Shown piece by piece: positions 26,375 to 35,939 of a stretch of 64,000 bases of DNA. Made by a program: the position numbers and the translations under genes. Below the pieces are notes generated by a model that was not told the origin of the DNA, ran no database searches, and saw only the letters and a list, made by a program, of their open reading frames with translations. The DNA lies in the NCBI RefSeq assembly GCF_003991355.1, contig NZ_RCSU01000002.1, forward strand, positions 124,001 through 188,000. Direction: 5' to 3'. The stretch comes from Pseudoflavitalea rhizosphaerae. Its GTDB lineage: Bacteria; Bacteroidota; Bacteroidia; Chitinophagales; Chitinophagaceae. Each line of letters opens with the position of its first letter. Positions within the stretch are counted from its first letter, which is position 1.

Positions 26375-26661
26375 GCGGCTTTGGTATTTGTGTGAAGTGG
26401 TATAAAAGGTTGTTTAGGGTTCAGGGAAATGACAATGCCGGGTTGTTCCTCGACTATATCACCGGCCATCTGTAGCTCAAACATGATATGGGTGAGCTGC
26501 GCAATGGTAAGCAGGATCGCTGCTGCTGCTTCATCACTGTAGTTTTCACATCCCGGAAAAGTTCTCAGTTTTTCAATAGTGAGAGGTTCTTTCTTTGGGT
26601 TGATGGATTTAGCATAAGCGGCATAGTCTCTGACGGAGCGCAATTTTGGAAAGTCTTTCAT
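26371..26661 (-). CDS. Mobile-element accessory protein, unknown function (96 aa)
   Basis: ATG at 26661 is preferred to a TTG at 26709. The product starts MKDFPKLRSVRDYAAYAKSI and is followed by a mostly helical region rich in Ala and Leu (DEAAAAILLTIAQLTHIMFELQ) and a Pro-rich tail. No signal peptide or known motif. Its stop overlaps the start of the recombinase gene by four bases (ATGA), so the two are translated together; a role in controlling integration or excision is possible. Confidence 0.65.
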   Translation of the reverse strand: MKDFPKLRSVRDYAAYAKSINPKKEPLTIEKLRTFPGCENYSDEAAAAILLTIAQLTHIMFELQMAGDIVEEQPGIVISLNPKQPFIPLHTNTKAA

Positions 26662-26739
26662 ACGATATAGAATTTGGATTATGGGATAAATGAGAAAAGC
26701 CGCGACCAATGGGTCACGGCAGGTAAAAAGAATTAAGAC

Positions 26740-26970
26740 TTATTCATCGTCGTCGTCCTGCTCTTCATACTCTTCAATCAGTTGTTGGATCTGGCGAATG
26801 ACAGGCTTTTCATTTTTGGCATATTCCACCTCCAGAGTAATTTCATCTGCGGGACTATCTATGCCGATAATGGTACTGTTCAGGTCATTGTCTAACAGTA
26901 GTTCTGCAACATCCAGTAGTGCGCCGAGAGGTACATTTATTTCCTTTCGTGTGATAATGGTAGTAGACAT
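26740..26970 (-). CDS. Small acidic mobile-element protein (76 aa)
   Basis: ATG at 26970 (MSTTIITRKEINVPLG) is preferred to an earlier in-frame start at 27006 that overlaps the gene upstream. The protein has a beta-rich first half and an acidic helix ending EEYEEQDDDDE. No family is recognised. Leftward, between the zinc-finger gene and the 96-residue gene. Confidence 0.6.
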   Translation of the reverse strand: MSTTIITRKEINVPLGALLDVAELLLDNDLNSTIIGIDSPADEITLEVEYAKNEKPVIRQIQQLIEEYEEQDDDDE

Positions 26971-26995
26971 TGTGATATATTTTTTGATGAAATAA

Positions 26996-27691
26996 TTATT
27001 GATCAAATGAAAGTTGATCGAATGGAACCAGCGGCACCACGCCAGCTAACAGAAATCGCATTCCGATAATGATGGCTTTACGAGGTAACGTTATGCGGTA
27101 TTGGACGCTTTCTTTTGACTTCATACCGGCAGTGATAGAAGTCATTCGGTTTGACAGCTCTCTGATCTCCTTAACAAAGGGATAGCTGGCCGGGAGGTAA
27201 CGAAACTCAGACGACTGCTGCATCTCTTGCAGTGCATCGGTGACAGCGATTAGTCGTCCAGCTTTTACTGAAGACAGCTTACTGTAATGCAATAGAGCTT
27301 CCAGAATGCTGCGCCAACGCAGGTTTACCCAGTTTGCACTTTCCCTGCCGAGGTAAGTCCAGTGCTTTTCAGGTTCGCTAAACAATTCATGGGCTGGATG
27401 GGTATTGGTGTATTCAATGACTCTTTCCAACAGGTCTGAAAACTCTGGCTGATAACTGGGTTCTGATACAGGAAGCGGCCTTCGGACTTCTATTGTGTCC
27501 GACTCTAAAGGTTCTGGCCCCAGCTCATCGTCTTCGAGTGGAATCGGATGAACAGGCACGCTTCCGGCAGTATTCAGTTGCAAGCCGGTTCTCAAATAGA
27601 ATGCCTGTTGCTTACACTGTTCACTGCAATATTTCTTTGTGGCGCGTTGGGATTGCATAGTAGATCCGCAATGCTGGCATATTGTATTCAT
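26996..27691 (-). CDS. Zinc-ribbon protein of the mobile element
   Basis: ATG at 27691 starts directly with a zinc-binding motif: CQHCGSTMQSQ then KKYCSEQCKQQAFYLR (two CxxC/CxxxC pairs, residues about 5-31), as in small DNA-binding or HNH-like zinc ribbons. A Pro/Glu-rich linker (45-75) and a helical C-terminal part (80-231) follow. The track-like longer form from 27769 would overlap the upstream gene and is rejected. It may bind DNA; no catalytic motif is seen. Confidence 0.65.
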   Translation of the reverse strand: MNTICQHCGSTMQSQRATKKYCSEQCKQQAFYLRTGLQLNTAGSVPVHPIPLEDDELGPEPLESDTIEVRRPLPVSEPSYQPEFSDLLERVIEYTNTHPAHELFSEPEKHWTYLGRESANWVNLRWRSILEALLHYSKLSSVKAGRLIAVTDALQEMQQSSEFRYLPASYPFVKEIRELSNRMTSITAGMKSKESVQYRITLPRKAIIIGMRFLLAGVVPLVPFDQLSFDQ

Positions 27692-27701
27692 AGGATGGGG
27701 A

Positions 27702-27992
27702 TTAATCTTCCATTTGATCCAGAAAGCTGTTGTTGCTGTAGTCAGCCGCTCCTTTAGTGAAATACGCATAGTCTTCTAGAAGCGTCTGTATATTATTCAA
27801 AGCCTGCTGCTGCCTTTTGTTCCCGGCGGGAATACGGACTTGGATTAGCAGACTACTTTCCTTTTCATTGATGCCTTCCACTTTCCAGTCGATGGCATTC
27901 TTGAGTAGAATACGCACGGTATCGAGAAACAGATCTATCGGGATGGTGTGCGAACTGGCTGTAGCCTGCGTCATGAAAGCATTTGATAACAT
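27702..27992 (-). CDS. Mobile-element protein, unknown function (96 aa)
   Basis: A 96-residue protein. A central part LFLDTVRILLKNAIDWKVEG and SSLLIQVRIPAGNKRQQQAL suggests an alpha/beta fold, and the end is acidic (FLDQMED). No recognised family. It precedes the zinc-ribbon gene by 10 bases in the leftward set. Confidence 0.6.
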   Translation of the reverse strand: MLSNAFMTQATASSHTIPIDLFLDTVRILLKNAIDWKVEGINEKESSLLIQVRIPAGNKRQQQALNNIQTLLEDYAYFTKGAADYSNNSFLDQMED

Positions 27993-28018
27993 AAGAGTGG
28001 GTTTATGAGTGAGTAGAT

Positions 28019-28372
28019 TTAATCAATAATGGCACGGGTTGGTTTGGCAGAAGCCTCGGAATGCTTCATTCGCTTTTTGAGCTTCTTCACTTTCTTCTTG
28101 AGGATAGCTAACTCACTGCCTGCACTTTGCTTTTGCTGGTTATGAATTTCGATCAGCTCTTTTCTGGTACGATACAAGAAGTATCCCAGCGCAATCAACC
28201 CTATAACCGGAATAAATGGAACGGTCAGCCATTTTCCCCAATGGCCGGGATCAGGAGGAACTCCACTCAGCTTACTGCCGAGGTCATCCCACCAGGATTT
28301 GGCACTGGTGCCATTGTTGGGTTGCTGTTGCTGGCTATTGGATTGGTGCTGTTGTTGTGAAGAGGCTTGCAT
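28019..28372 (-). CDS. Single-pass membrane protein with Gln-rich N-terminus
   Basis: 117 residues: a Gln/Asn/Ser-rich start (about 1-24), a WWDDLGSKL amphipathic stretch, one membrane segment (about 50-68, TVPFIPVIGLIALGYFLY), then a strongly basic coiled coil (KKKVKKLKKRMKH). No catalytic motif. Part of the leftward mobile-element set; function unknown. Confidence 0.65.
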   Translation of the reverse strand: MQASSQQQHQSNSQQQQPNNGTSAKSWWDDLGSKLSGVPPDPGHWGKWLTVPFIPVIGLIALGYFLYRTRKELIEIHNQQKQSAGSELAILKKKVKKLKKRMKHSEASAKPTRAIID

Positions 28373-28476
28373 AAGACGTAGCGATTAACGTTATACGCCA
28401 AAGGTGCCCAATCGGATTGGATAGGTCTGCCCTATAGGGATACCTATATTTTCGTTTGCAGTAAATGGGAAGGGAA

Positions 28477-29304
28477 TTATTTCCTTTTCAATTTCTTTTC
28501 GGTAGAGGCTTTCATTTCATCAATTAACCCGCAAGCAGATTCAAGCTGGATTGCTTCAAAAAAAGGACGAATGAAGGTCAGATCATTTAGCAAAGCTGCA
28601 CCCTGCTTATATTCCGGCATCAGCCGATACTTCTTGTAGATATCAGAGTTCTGAATAGTGGTGAACTTGGTTCCGGTCAGCAAATGTGCCAGCCTGGCAA
28701 CATCAGCAACCGATTGTCCGTCCCGGTGTTCAACGTTAAACCCTGCCTTGAGTAGTATATAGACGGCGAGTAGCTGACGGGCTTTAGTAAACACCTTGTC
28801 TGCTTCTTCAGTTTCTGTTTCCGCTGGGAGGCTCGCCTGATTCGGCACTACAGTAGGTGCTGGTTCCATACTCAGGTACAGAAACCGTTTAGCGTTAAAC
28901 AATAGGTTCCCGCACATCTGCAAAAGGCTCTGATATTCGCTTTCTGAAAGAACGGTATCTGCTGGCTTGAGCTGATTGTACTCTTCAATGGGATACACAT
29001 CCTTGTGCAATATGACTGAATCCCGATAGAAGTATTCATGAAAATGCTTATTCACAAAAGGCATAAAAGTCTTTCCGAACTCTTTGATGAGAACCTCTTC
29101 ATTTGCCTGCCATTTTTCTGTGATTAGTTCGTCAGATGGGTTCGCACTGAACCCTTGCACCATTTGCATCAAATGTTCAATGATACGGACCTTTGCGGAC
29201 AGATTAAATGGTTCAATTACCTCTTCCATATCACGCATGAACTTTTGGGCTAAGATGGGAACCACTTGCAGGCGGTTTTGGGCAAATGAGGGTGCAGTTT
29301 TCAT
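28477..29304 (-). CDS. Mobile-element protein, possibly RteC-like (275 aa)
   Basis: A soluble, mostly helical 275-residue protein. The C-terminal third (KARQLLAVYILLKAGFNVE then SVADVARLAHLLTG and IYKKYRLMPEYKQG) recalls the C-terminal helix-turn-helix part of RteC-type proteins of Bacteroides conjugative transposons, but this is a weak resemblance by eye. The basic tail EKKLKRK closes it. A CCGTTTA-GTTAAAC motif lies 36 bases before its start and another lies inside it. Confidence 0.55.
   Translation of the reverse strand: MKTAPSFAQNRLQVVPILAQKFMRDMEEVIEPFNLSAKVRIIEHLMQMVQGFSANPSDELITEKWQANEEVLIKEFGKTFMPFVNKHFHEYFYRDSVILHKDVYPIEEYNQLKPADTVLSESEYQSLLQMCGNLLFNAKRFLYLSMEPAPTVVPNQASLPAETETEEADKVFTKARQLLAVYILLKAGFNVEHRDGQSVADVARLAHLLTGTKFTTIQNSDIYKKYRLMPEYKQGAALLNDLTFIRPFFEAIQLESACGLIDEMKASTEKKLKRK
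28885..28900. promoter_or_regulatory. Repeated near-palindromic motif, site 1
   Basis: CCGTTTAGCGTTAAAC inside the 275-residue gene. Similar sites are at 29340-29355 and 30449-30463. Confidence 0.3.
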
Positions 29305-29339
29305 GCACTTAATTTACCGAAAAAAATAAAGCTTCCTTA

Positions 29340-29355
29340 CCGTTTACTGTTAAAC
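29340..29355. promoter_or_regulatory. Repeated near-palindromic motif, site 2 (possible operator)
   Basis: CCGTTTACTGTTAAAC, 36 bases before the start of the 275-residue gene and 10 bases after the stop of the Xre-like gene's frame; arms CGTTTA/TAAACG form a palindrome. Confidence 0.4.
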
Positions 29356-29364
29356 GATACCCAA

Positions 29365-29643
29365 TTACGGTATTGGAAGATTAGAGGGGTTGTCATAGTA
29401 CCCATCTATCAGTATCGTATGAGGCTCCACCTGGTAGTAGCTGCAAACGTCAAAGAGCAGAAAAATACTTACTGATGCACAATCTCCCAGTTCCAGTTTA
29501 CGCAGAGTAGAGACAGAAATCTGAGCTTCATAAGCGACCGCTGCCCGAGTAATTTTTTTATGACGACGTAGAATTCGAAGATTAGCGCCGATAGCAGCAT
29601 GGGCTTGAGAGGGATACTTATTTCCGATCGAGTTGTTGTTCAT
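29365..29643 (-). CDS. Helix-turn-helix (Xre-type) protein
   Basis: A 92-residue protein with one HTH: NLRILRRHKKITRAAVAYEAQISVSTLRKLELGD (helices 2-3 about 33-55, written here in part: AAVAYEAQISVSTLRKLE). The second half matches the Xre dimer-type helix (FLLFDVCSYYQVEPHTIL). It is a likely DNA-binding repressor of the element, and might bind the repeated CCGTTTA motif near it. Confidence 0.75.
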   Translation of the reverse strand: MNNNSIGNKYPSQAHAAIGANLRILRRHKKITRAAVAYEAQISVSTLRKLELGDCASVSIFLLFDVCSYYQVEPHTILIDGYYDNPSNLPIP

Positions 29644-29664
29644 GAATAGCAGGTTTATATTGTC

Positions 29665-30117
29665 TCAGATTGGGTAGGCAGTCCGGATATTACCATACAA
29701 ATCAGAGACAACTTTAATGGATTGACAAGGCCCCTGTTCTTCATTCCACCCAATGGTAAACCCAATGGGCAAAATGCGTTCCCGGCAATGGCCGATCAAA
29801 GGGCCTGTTGGCTGCGGAAAGGCCAGCCGGATATATCGGACGATCTCCGGTATAGGGATCGTGAATTTGGACTTATCCGGGTGTCGCGGCACTTTATGGT
29901 AATGCCGGTCCAGTATGTGAGACAGTGTAAATGCCGATAAATAATAGGATGATGGGAAATAGCGGGTCTGCTTGTCTCCAGGAATCGTCCACATCACCCT
30001 TTTGGCAAGGCCGTCCAGCTCCTTCTTCATCCGAAGCAGGTTATTGATATGGTAAATGAACGCCGCCTCATGAAATGGTGCCGGTGTCGCCGGATATTGG
30101 GTAAATACAGGGGACAT
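29665..30117 (-). CDS. Mobile-element protein, unknown function (150 aa)
   Basis: A 150-residue protein beginning MSPVFTQYPATPAPFHEAAF, with helical first half (LLRMKKELDGLAKRVMW) and an aromatic/His-rich centre (SAFTLSHILDRHYHKVPRHPDK). No recognised motif. Three bases after the 105-residue gene; leftward set. Confidence 0.55.
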   Translation of the reverse strand: MSPVFTQYPATPAPFHEAAFIYHINNLLRMKKELDGLAKRVMWTIPGDKQTRYFPSSYYLSAFTLSHILDRHYHKVPRHPDKSKFTIPIPEIVRYIRLAFPQPTGPLIGHCRERILPIGFTIGWNEEQGPCQSIKVVSDLYGNIRTAYPI

Positions 30118-30120
30118 AGG

Positions 30121-30438
30121 CTACAGGTGGGATTGGATTAAGACATTCAGCTTTTCGATAATCTCTTTCGGTTCTGCCTCTATCTGCGGAATGGCAATCT
30201 GAAGCAGCCACCGGAAAAGGCTGCCCTGACCTGGGTAATAGCTTTCCATGAGATTCAGGGCAATGGTAAAGGTGGTGACCATGATGTTATAAGCTTTACT
30301 GGGATCTTTCTCCAATAATGAAACGACCTGATATACGGCTGCTCCCTGATTATCGATCAGTTCACCAATTGCGGGTAATTCACGGGCGCGAAGCCGCGCC
30401 AGGAAGTGAGCATCTACTTCCTGCAAACATTTGGGCAT
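30121..30438 (-). CDS. Mobile-element protein, unknown function (105 aa)
   Basis: A 105-residue all-helical protein (HFLARLRARELPAIGELI, NIMVTTFTIALNLMES, EIIEKLNVLIQSHL). No known family. A TTTAACGGTAAACGG motif lies 11 bases before its ATG, a likely operator. Confidence 0.55.
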   Translation of the reverse strand: MPKCLQEVDAHFLARLRARELPAIGELIDNQGAAVYQVVSLLEKDPSKAYNIMVTTFTIALNLMESYYPGQGSLFRWLLQIAIPQIEAEPKEIIEKLNVLIQSHL

Positions 30439-30448
30439 AGCATTAGCA

Positions 30449-30463
30449 TTTAACGGTAAACGG
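30449..30463. promoter_or_regulatory. Repeated near-palindromic motif, site 3 (possible operator)
   Basis: TTTAACGGTAAACGG, the reverse complement of the CCGTTTA-YGTTAAA motif, directly before the gene at 30438. Confidence 0.4.
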
Positions 30464-30483
30464 AAAATAGTTTCAGAGGCAAG

Positions 30484-30864
30484 TCATAGGAGAATGGCCT
30501 GTAGCAAGGCTTTGATCGCTTTATCTGTATCAATGGATTTAACGATAAGCCCCTCTGTTTTCAGGCGTTTGGCTTCCCGGTCAGCGCATGCAGAAGGATA
30601 CAGCGTTGTCATGACTTGCAACAGATGAGGGTATTGTTTTCGTATCCACTCAAAAGTATTTAGGGTACTCAGTCGAGTTGTTTTGAAACTGATAAATGCC
30701 ACGACCGGGATGCCTTTCCTGATCTCCCCTGCGATGGCCTTCTGATCGTGTCTACAGCTCCCGGTTACGCGATAGCCGGAACGCTGCAAGCACTCGGCGA
30801 GGACGGCTCTGTACTGGAACACGTCATCCACAATCAGTATGTTGACAGGACGCTGCATAGGCAT
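30484..30864 (-). CDS. Response-regulator receiver-like protein without phospho-acceptor Asp
   Basis: A stand-alone 126-residue receiver fold. The acidic pair is present (NILIVDDVFQYRAVLAE, Asp13-Asp14), as are the switch Thr (QVMTTLYPS) and the conserved Lys109 (GLIVKS). At the phospho-acceptor position the usual Asp is replaced: the strand reads PVVAFISFKT, with Ser59 or Phe in place of Asp. So it is probably a pseudo-receiver that works by protein contact rather than phosphorylation. First gene of the leftward set, next to the structured intergenic region. Confidence 0.72.
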   Translation of the reverse strand: MPMQRPVNILIVDDVFQYRAVLAECLQRSGYRVTGSCRHDQKAIAGEIRKGIPVVAFISFKTTRLSTLNTFEWIRKQYPHLLQVMTTLYPSACADREAKRLKTEGLIVKSIDTDKAIKALLQAILL

Positions 30865-31184
30865 AGGGTTAAAACGGGTACGGATTATTATAAAACTGCA
30901 TCAAGACTATGCAGGCGGCAGGAATACCCCCGCAGTAATTGGCGATAACAATTCAGAGCCTTTAGGTCAGGCAAAGGATTTCCTTCTCATAGCTTCGCTC
31001 CTATAAAGGGCAAATATCTACGAGGCACATACGTTTTTTTGACACATTTTGGGATGTACCAAAAAAATTAAAAAAGGGTGATCAACGGGCAATGGTTTGC
31101 CATACCGAGTAACCAGCGTTACTGGATAATTGAAATGAAATTTGAAAAAATGTAATGTGGAGTAAGTAATGTCCAGGCAGGCAT

Positions 31185-31334
31185 AAAAAGATACTGATGC
31201 AGGACACTCCACTTACCGCTACCGTAGGCTTAGCACGGCCCAAGACGCAAGTAAGAGAGTGCCTGCATCAGTATCGAAACAGGCATCCCATCCTACAAGC
31301 CTTGCGTCTCATGAAAGTGCTAATTTACGGTAGC
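31185..31334 (-). ncRNA. Candidate pseudoknotted structured RNA or cruciform DNA
   Basis: On the minus strand, stem B pairs GATACTGATGCAGG (31275-31262) with CCTGCATCAGTATC (31203-31190), extended by CACTC/GAGTG and CTTAC/GTAAG, and is followed by TTTTT, like an intrinsic terminator. Stem A pairs GCTACCGTA and TTAGCAC (31334-31317) plus AGACGCAAG (31309-31301) with sequences in the loop of B (31251-31243 and 31236-31218). The order A-B-A'-B' is an H-type pseudoknot, or two alternative folds. It could be an RNA or a DNA site (origin of transfer). No promoter was found. Confidence 0.45.
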
Positions 31335-31548
31335 AAGACACTTGTAAAGGGATACTTCAACGTTATGAAGGATCGCAAAAATACAATTTGTTATTGATCT
31401 TTGATAAACCTTACCTCTATTGTCATTTTAAGAGTTTTCTGATGATGGTTAATCCATTGGGCTGGTCTATCGTACCTCAATTTCCTGTTTCAATCACCAA
31501 GCTAAAATAGTAAGGACAATGCCCGTATAGTACCAATTTTACCTGTTT

Positions 31549-31578
31549 TTTACCAGGAAAAAATTGTACTTTACCAGG
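31549..31578. promoter_or_regulatory. Paired TTTACCAGG direct repeats, likely operator
   Basis: TTTACCAGG occurs at 31549-31557 and 31570-31578, start-to-start distance 21 bases (two helical turns), with a reversed half-site ACCTG at 31541-31545. It lies 35 bases before the -7 box of the Xre gene. Confidence 0.45.
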
Positions 31579-31612
31579 TAGTTCTGGTTTTCTCATTCTT
31601 ACCCCAGAAGTT

Positions 31613-31620
31613 TATATTTG
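31613..31620 (+). promoter_or_regulatory. -7 promoter box of the Xre gene
   Basis: TATATTTG, exact TAnnTTTG, 21 bases before the ATG at 31642. Confidence 0.55.
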
Positions 31621-31641
31621 TAAAAATATCAATGTATTAAT

Positions 31642-32049
31642 ATGGCAGAGACAGTACATCAAGGTCGGGCAGTTAAGCGTCTTCGTGAGATACTCCAGGT
31701 AAAACAGGAAACTATTGCGGAGGCATTAGGTATAAGTCAACAGAGTGTTTCACTAATGGAGCAAAAAAATGCAATAGATCCGGAAACGCTGGAGACAATT
31801 GCAAAGACATTGAAAGTGCCGGTCGATGCGATTAAGAATTTCAATGAGGATGCGACGATCAGTATTATCTCAAACACATTTAGGGATGAGTCTGCTGCAT
31901 ATGTACAGAACTATAAATGTCATTTCAATCCGATAGAAAAATGGATTGAGGCTATGGAAGAAAATAAAAGGTTATATGAAGCTCTTTTGAAGGAGAAGGA
32001 AGAAAAAATTTCGCTTTTGGAAAGGCTAATAATTCAGGGAAAGAAATAG
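31642..32049 (+). CDS. Xre-family transcriptional regulator with coiled-coil tail
   Basis: 135 residues. An N-terminal Cro/CI-type HTH (about 10-65: LREILQVKQETIAEALG, then ISQQSVSLMEQ and LETIAKTLKVPVDAI) and a C-terminal coiled coil (about 100-133, rich in Lys/Glu/Leu). A promoter and paired direct repeats lie upstream, so it probably controls its own transcription. The gene 55 bases downstream encodes a membrane coiled-coil protein, likely co-transcribed. Confidence 0.82.
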   Translation: MAETVHQGRAVKRLREILQVKQETIAEALGISQQSVSLMEQKNAIDPETLETIAKTLKVPVDAIKNFNEDATISIISNTFRDESAAYVQNYKCHFNPIEKWIEAMEENKRLYEALLKEKEEKISLLERLIIQGKK

Positions 32050-32104
32050 GTCGCCTAATATTATTTTCAATTGCTTCAATTTTGAGCAGGTTTAAGTATG
32101 AAGA

Positions 32105-32923
32105 ATGAATCCACAGAATATTCTAAGGCTTAGACATTTTAGAAAAAAAGCTTACTCATGTGTCCGTTATTGTTTTCGCACTAATTCAATGATGTTTACA
32201 CTTACTGTTATTGGAATTTGGGTTAGCATAAAATCCTGCCAGATTGCTGATGCCACTTGGGAAGCTGCAAGAAATGACAAAAAGCAAGATTCGGTATTAT
32301 CCCAAATAGGACAAATTGTAATAAAACATGAACATGAATTAGAAAAATTAGATTCGTTATTAGCTCTTCAACAAGTTCAACTGCATTTAATGAGGATTGA
32401 CTTACTTCAATCGACAAATACTGCAAATGCTGTAAATTCCCAACTAAATCTTAATCTAGCAGAGCATTTTGATTCTCAGAAAGAGAGCATTTTGATGCTA
32501 GAAGTGGACAAAAGAAGACTCTATGCAATTCTTGAAGACATAAGGCCTATCATAGTTTTGAAAGGGGCATTAATTGATCATCTTATTTATGGCGATGACA
32601 GTATTGCGGGGGAGGCAAATGAAGGTTTAAGAAACCACATTTACCAAATAACCGGAATCATGCAAAAAGGGTTTGGAAACACCTATTTAAGAGAGAGAAA
32701 AGAACTCAAAAAACTTTATGAGAAGCTATTTGACACTTTAATAAAGATTGCAACTAGTCAAATGTATGATGCTTCTAAAGAAGCGAATAAAGTCAATTAC
32801 TGGAGATATTATTATGTTTCGGATTTACTTAAGGTTATGATGAATAGTATCGAAACTTCTGATCAATCACTTTTTACTACTTTTCAAAAGCTTGTAGACG
32901 AAAGGTATGAAGCAAAATATTGA
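32105..32923 (+). CDS. Membrane-anchored coiled-coil protein, unknown function
   Basis: 272 residues: a basic start, one membrane segment (about 28-45, SMMFTLTVIGIWVSIKS), a long coiled coil (about 55-140) and a helical C-terminal domain (145-270). No catalytic motif. AT-rich like the rest of the island cargo. Behind an Xre regulator, it may be an effector of a small defence or stress unit, but that is only context. Confidence 0.6.
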   Translation: MNPQNILRLRHFRKKAYSCVRYCFRTNSMMFTLTVIGIWVSIKSCQIADATWEAARNDKKQDSVLSQIGQIVIKHEHELEKLDSLLALQQVQLHLMRIDLLQSTNTANAVNSQLNLNLAEHFDSQKESILMLEVDKRRLYAILEDIRPIIVLKGALIDHLIYGDDSIAGEANEGLRNHIYQITGIMQKGFGNTYLRERKELKKLYEKLFDTLIKIATSQMYDASKEANKVNYWRYYYVSDLLKVMMNSIETSDQSLFTTFQKLVDERYEAKY

Positions 32924-32932
32924 GCTGCTGAA

Positions 32933-33907
32933 CTAAAGCGAATACAAATTTTGTCCATTCAATACAATCGAATAACCTAGAGTTTCTCCATATCCTTCAC
33001 TATAGTTAGGATTATAGTACATGGGTTGAGTGTAATATACTGATGAATTACTTTGACATGCATGTAAGCACATTGCAAGAGAAAATGTCTTAGGGCCAAA
33101 TGGAGCAAACAGTACTTTTTTATTTCCGTTTTCTGAAATTGCGCAGATTTTATCAAATACTTCAGAGATATTTTTGGCATCTATTCTTACTAACTCTTTA
33201 GCTTGAATTGGACGATACTCATTAATTTCCTTAACAAAGTTCCAAGTTCTTTGATAATAAGGAGGACCTGGAGGGAATGGAAATAACAAACTGACTTGCT
33301 TCTTTCTATTGCCATCACTTCCAAGAACATCTGGCAAGCCCAAAGGCATAAAGCCAACGCCAATAATGGCGACCTCAGTTCCATCTTCGTCATCAGATCT
33401 AAAACTAGGGATAGGCATCCAAGGCTGAGGATTATCTGAAAGGTTTGTTTCAGGGTATGTGCCAGGTGATGTATAACACACAATAAAGTTCTTTAATTCC
33501 TTTTCCCTTAAAATGAACTTAATTATGGGGAAAAAGAATCTCTTAGGCAAACAGCTTATGTCCAAAATAATATTACCATTTGAACGCTTCAAAAATAATG
33601 TTATACTATCTACAATTTTATTCAAGGGCTCTAATAGAAAATGACTTTCAATTTCTAACGCCTGATTGATTTGCTGTAAAGACTCCTTGTTTTCAGTTCT
33701 GCGGATTTCATGTTCTTCAGTCTCCTCAGGATCTTTAATTTCAACGAATAACTCCCTCGCTAAAATTTTGTTTTCAACCAAACTTTGAAATACTGCCCGG
33801 CACCTTTCTTCGGTGGAAAGACATCCATATAAACACCATTGAGTTTCAGACAATTTAGAGGTCAACCAATTAAGGTTTCCCCATGGGCGAAAAACTGATT
33901 TAGCCAT
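32933..33907 (-). CDS. Rossmann-like protein of the methylase/PRTase/ATPase operon
   Basis: 324 residues, no signal peptide. Two strand-loop-helix units stand out: NIILDISCLPKRFFFPIIKF (about 110-129), followed by a strand FIVCYTSPGTY, and KKVLFAPFGPKTFSLAMCLH (about 264-283), followed by YYTQPMYYNP. This alternation of beta strands and helices with a GPKTFS loop looks like a Rossmann-type nucleotide-sensing or nuclease fold. I do not recognise the family. It begins one base after the ATPase stop codon, so it is the last component of the operon. Confidence 0.62.
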   Translation of the reverse strand: MAKSVFRPWGNLNWLTSKLSETQWCLYGCLSTEERCRAVFQSLVENKILARELFVEIKDPEETEEHEIRRTENKESLQQINQALEIESHFLLEPLNKIVDSITLFLKRSNGNIILDISCLPKRFFFPIIKFILREKELKNFIVCYTSPGTYPETNLSDNPQPWMPIPSFRSDDEDGTEVAIIGVGFMPLGLPDVLGSDGNRKKQVSLLFPFPPGPPYYQRTWNFVKEINEYRPIQAKELVRIDAKNISEVFDKICAISENGNKKVLFAPFGPKTFSLAMCLHACQSNSSVYYTQPMYYNPNYSEGYGETLGYSIVLNGQNLYSL

Positions 33908-33908
33908 A

Positions 33909-35935
<2,027 letters not shown>

Positions 35936-35939
<4 letters not shown>

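Larger units (their letters stand above)
30865..31641. other. 777-base intergenic region with structured element
   Basis: No convincing protein gene: the short frames on both strands cross strong inverted repeats. Contents: the common upstream area of the leftward accessory genes, the structured segment 31185-31334, then an AT-rich stretch with two direct repeats and a promoter for the rightward Xre gene. It is a divergent control region and might also hold a transfer or replication origin. Confidence 0.6.

Noticed and set aside
31190-31275. Integron attC site or retron RNA as an explanation of the inverted repeats
   Set aside because: No integrase of the integron type, no reverse transcriptase gene and no attC core sites are present nearby.
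31197-31397. 66-codon plus-strand frame in the structured intergenic region
   Set aside because: It crosses all the strong inverted repeats, and its product has no family features. The structure explains the sequence better.
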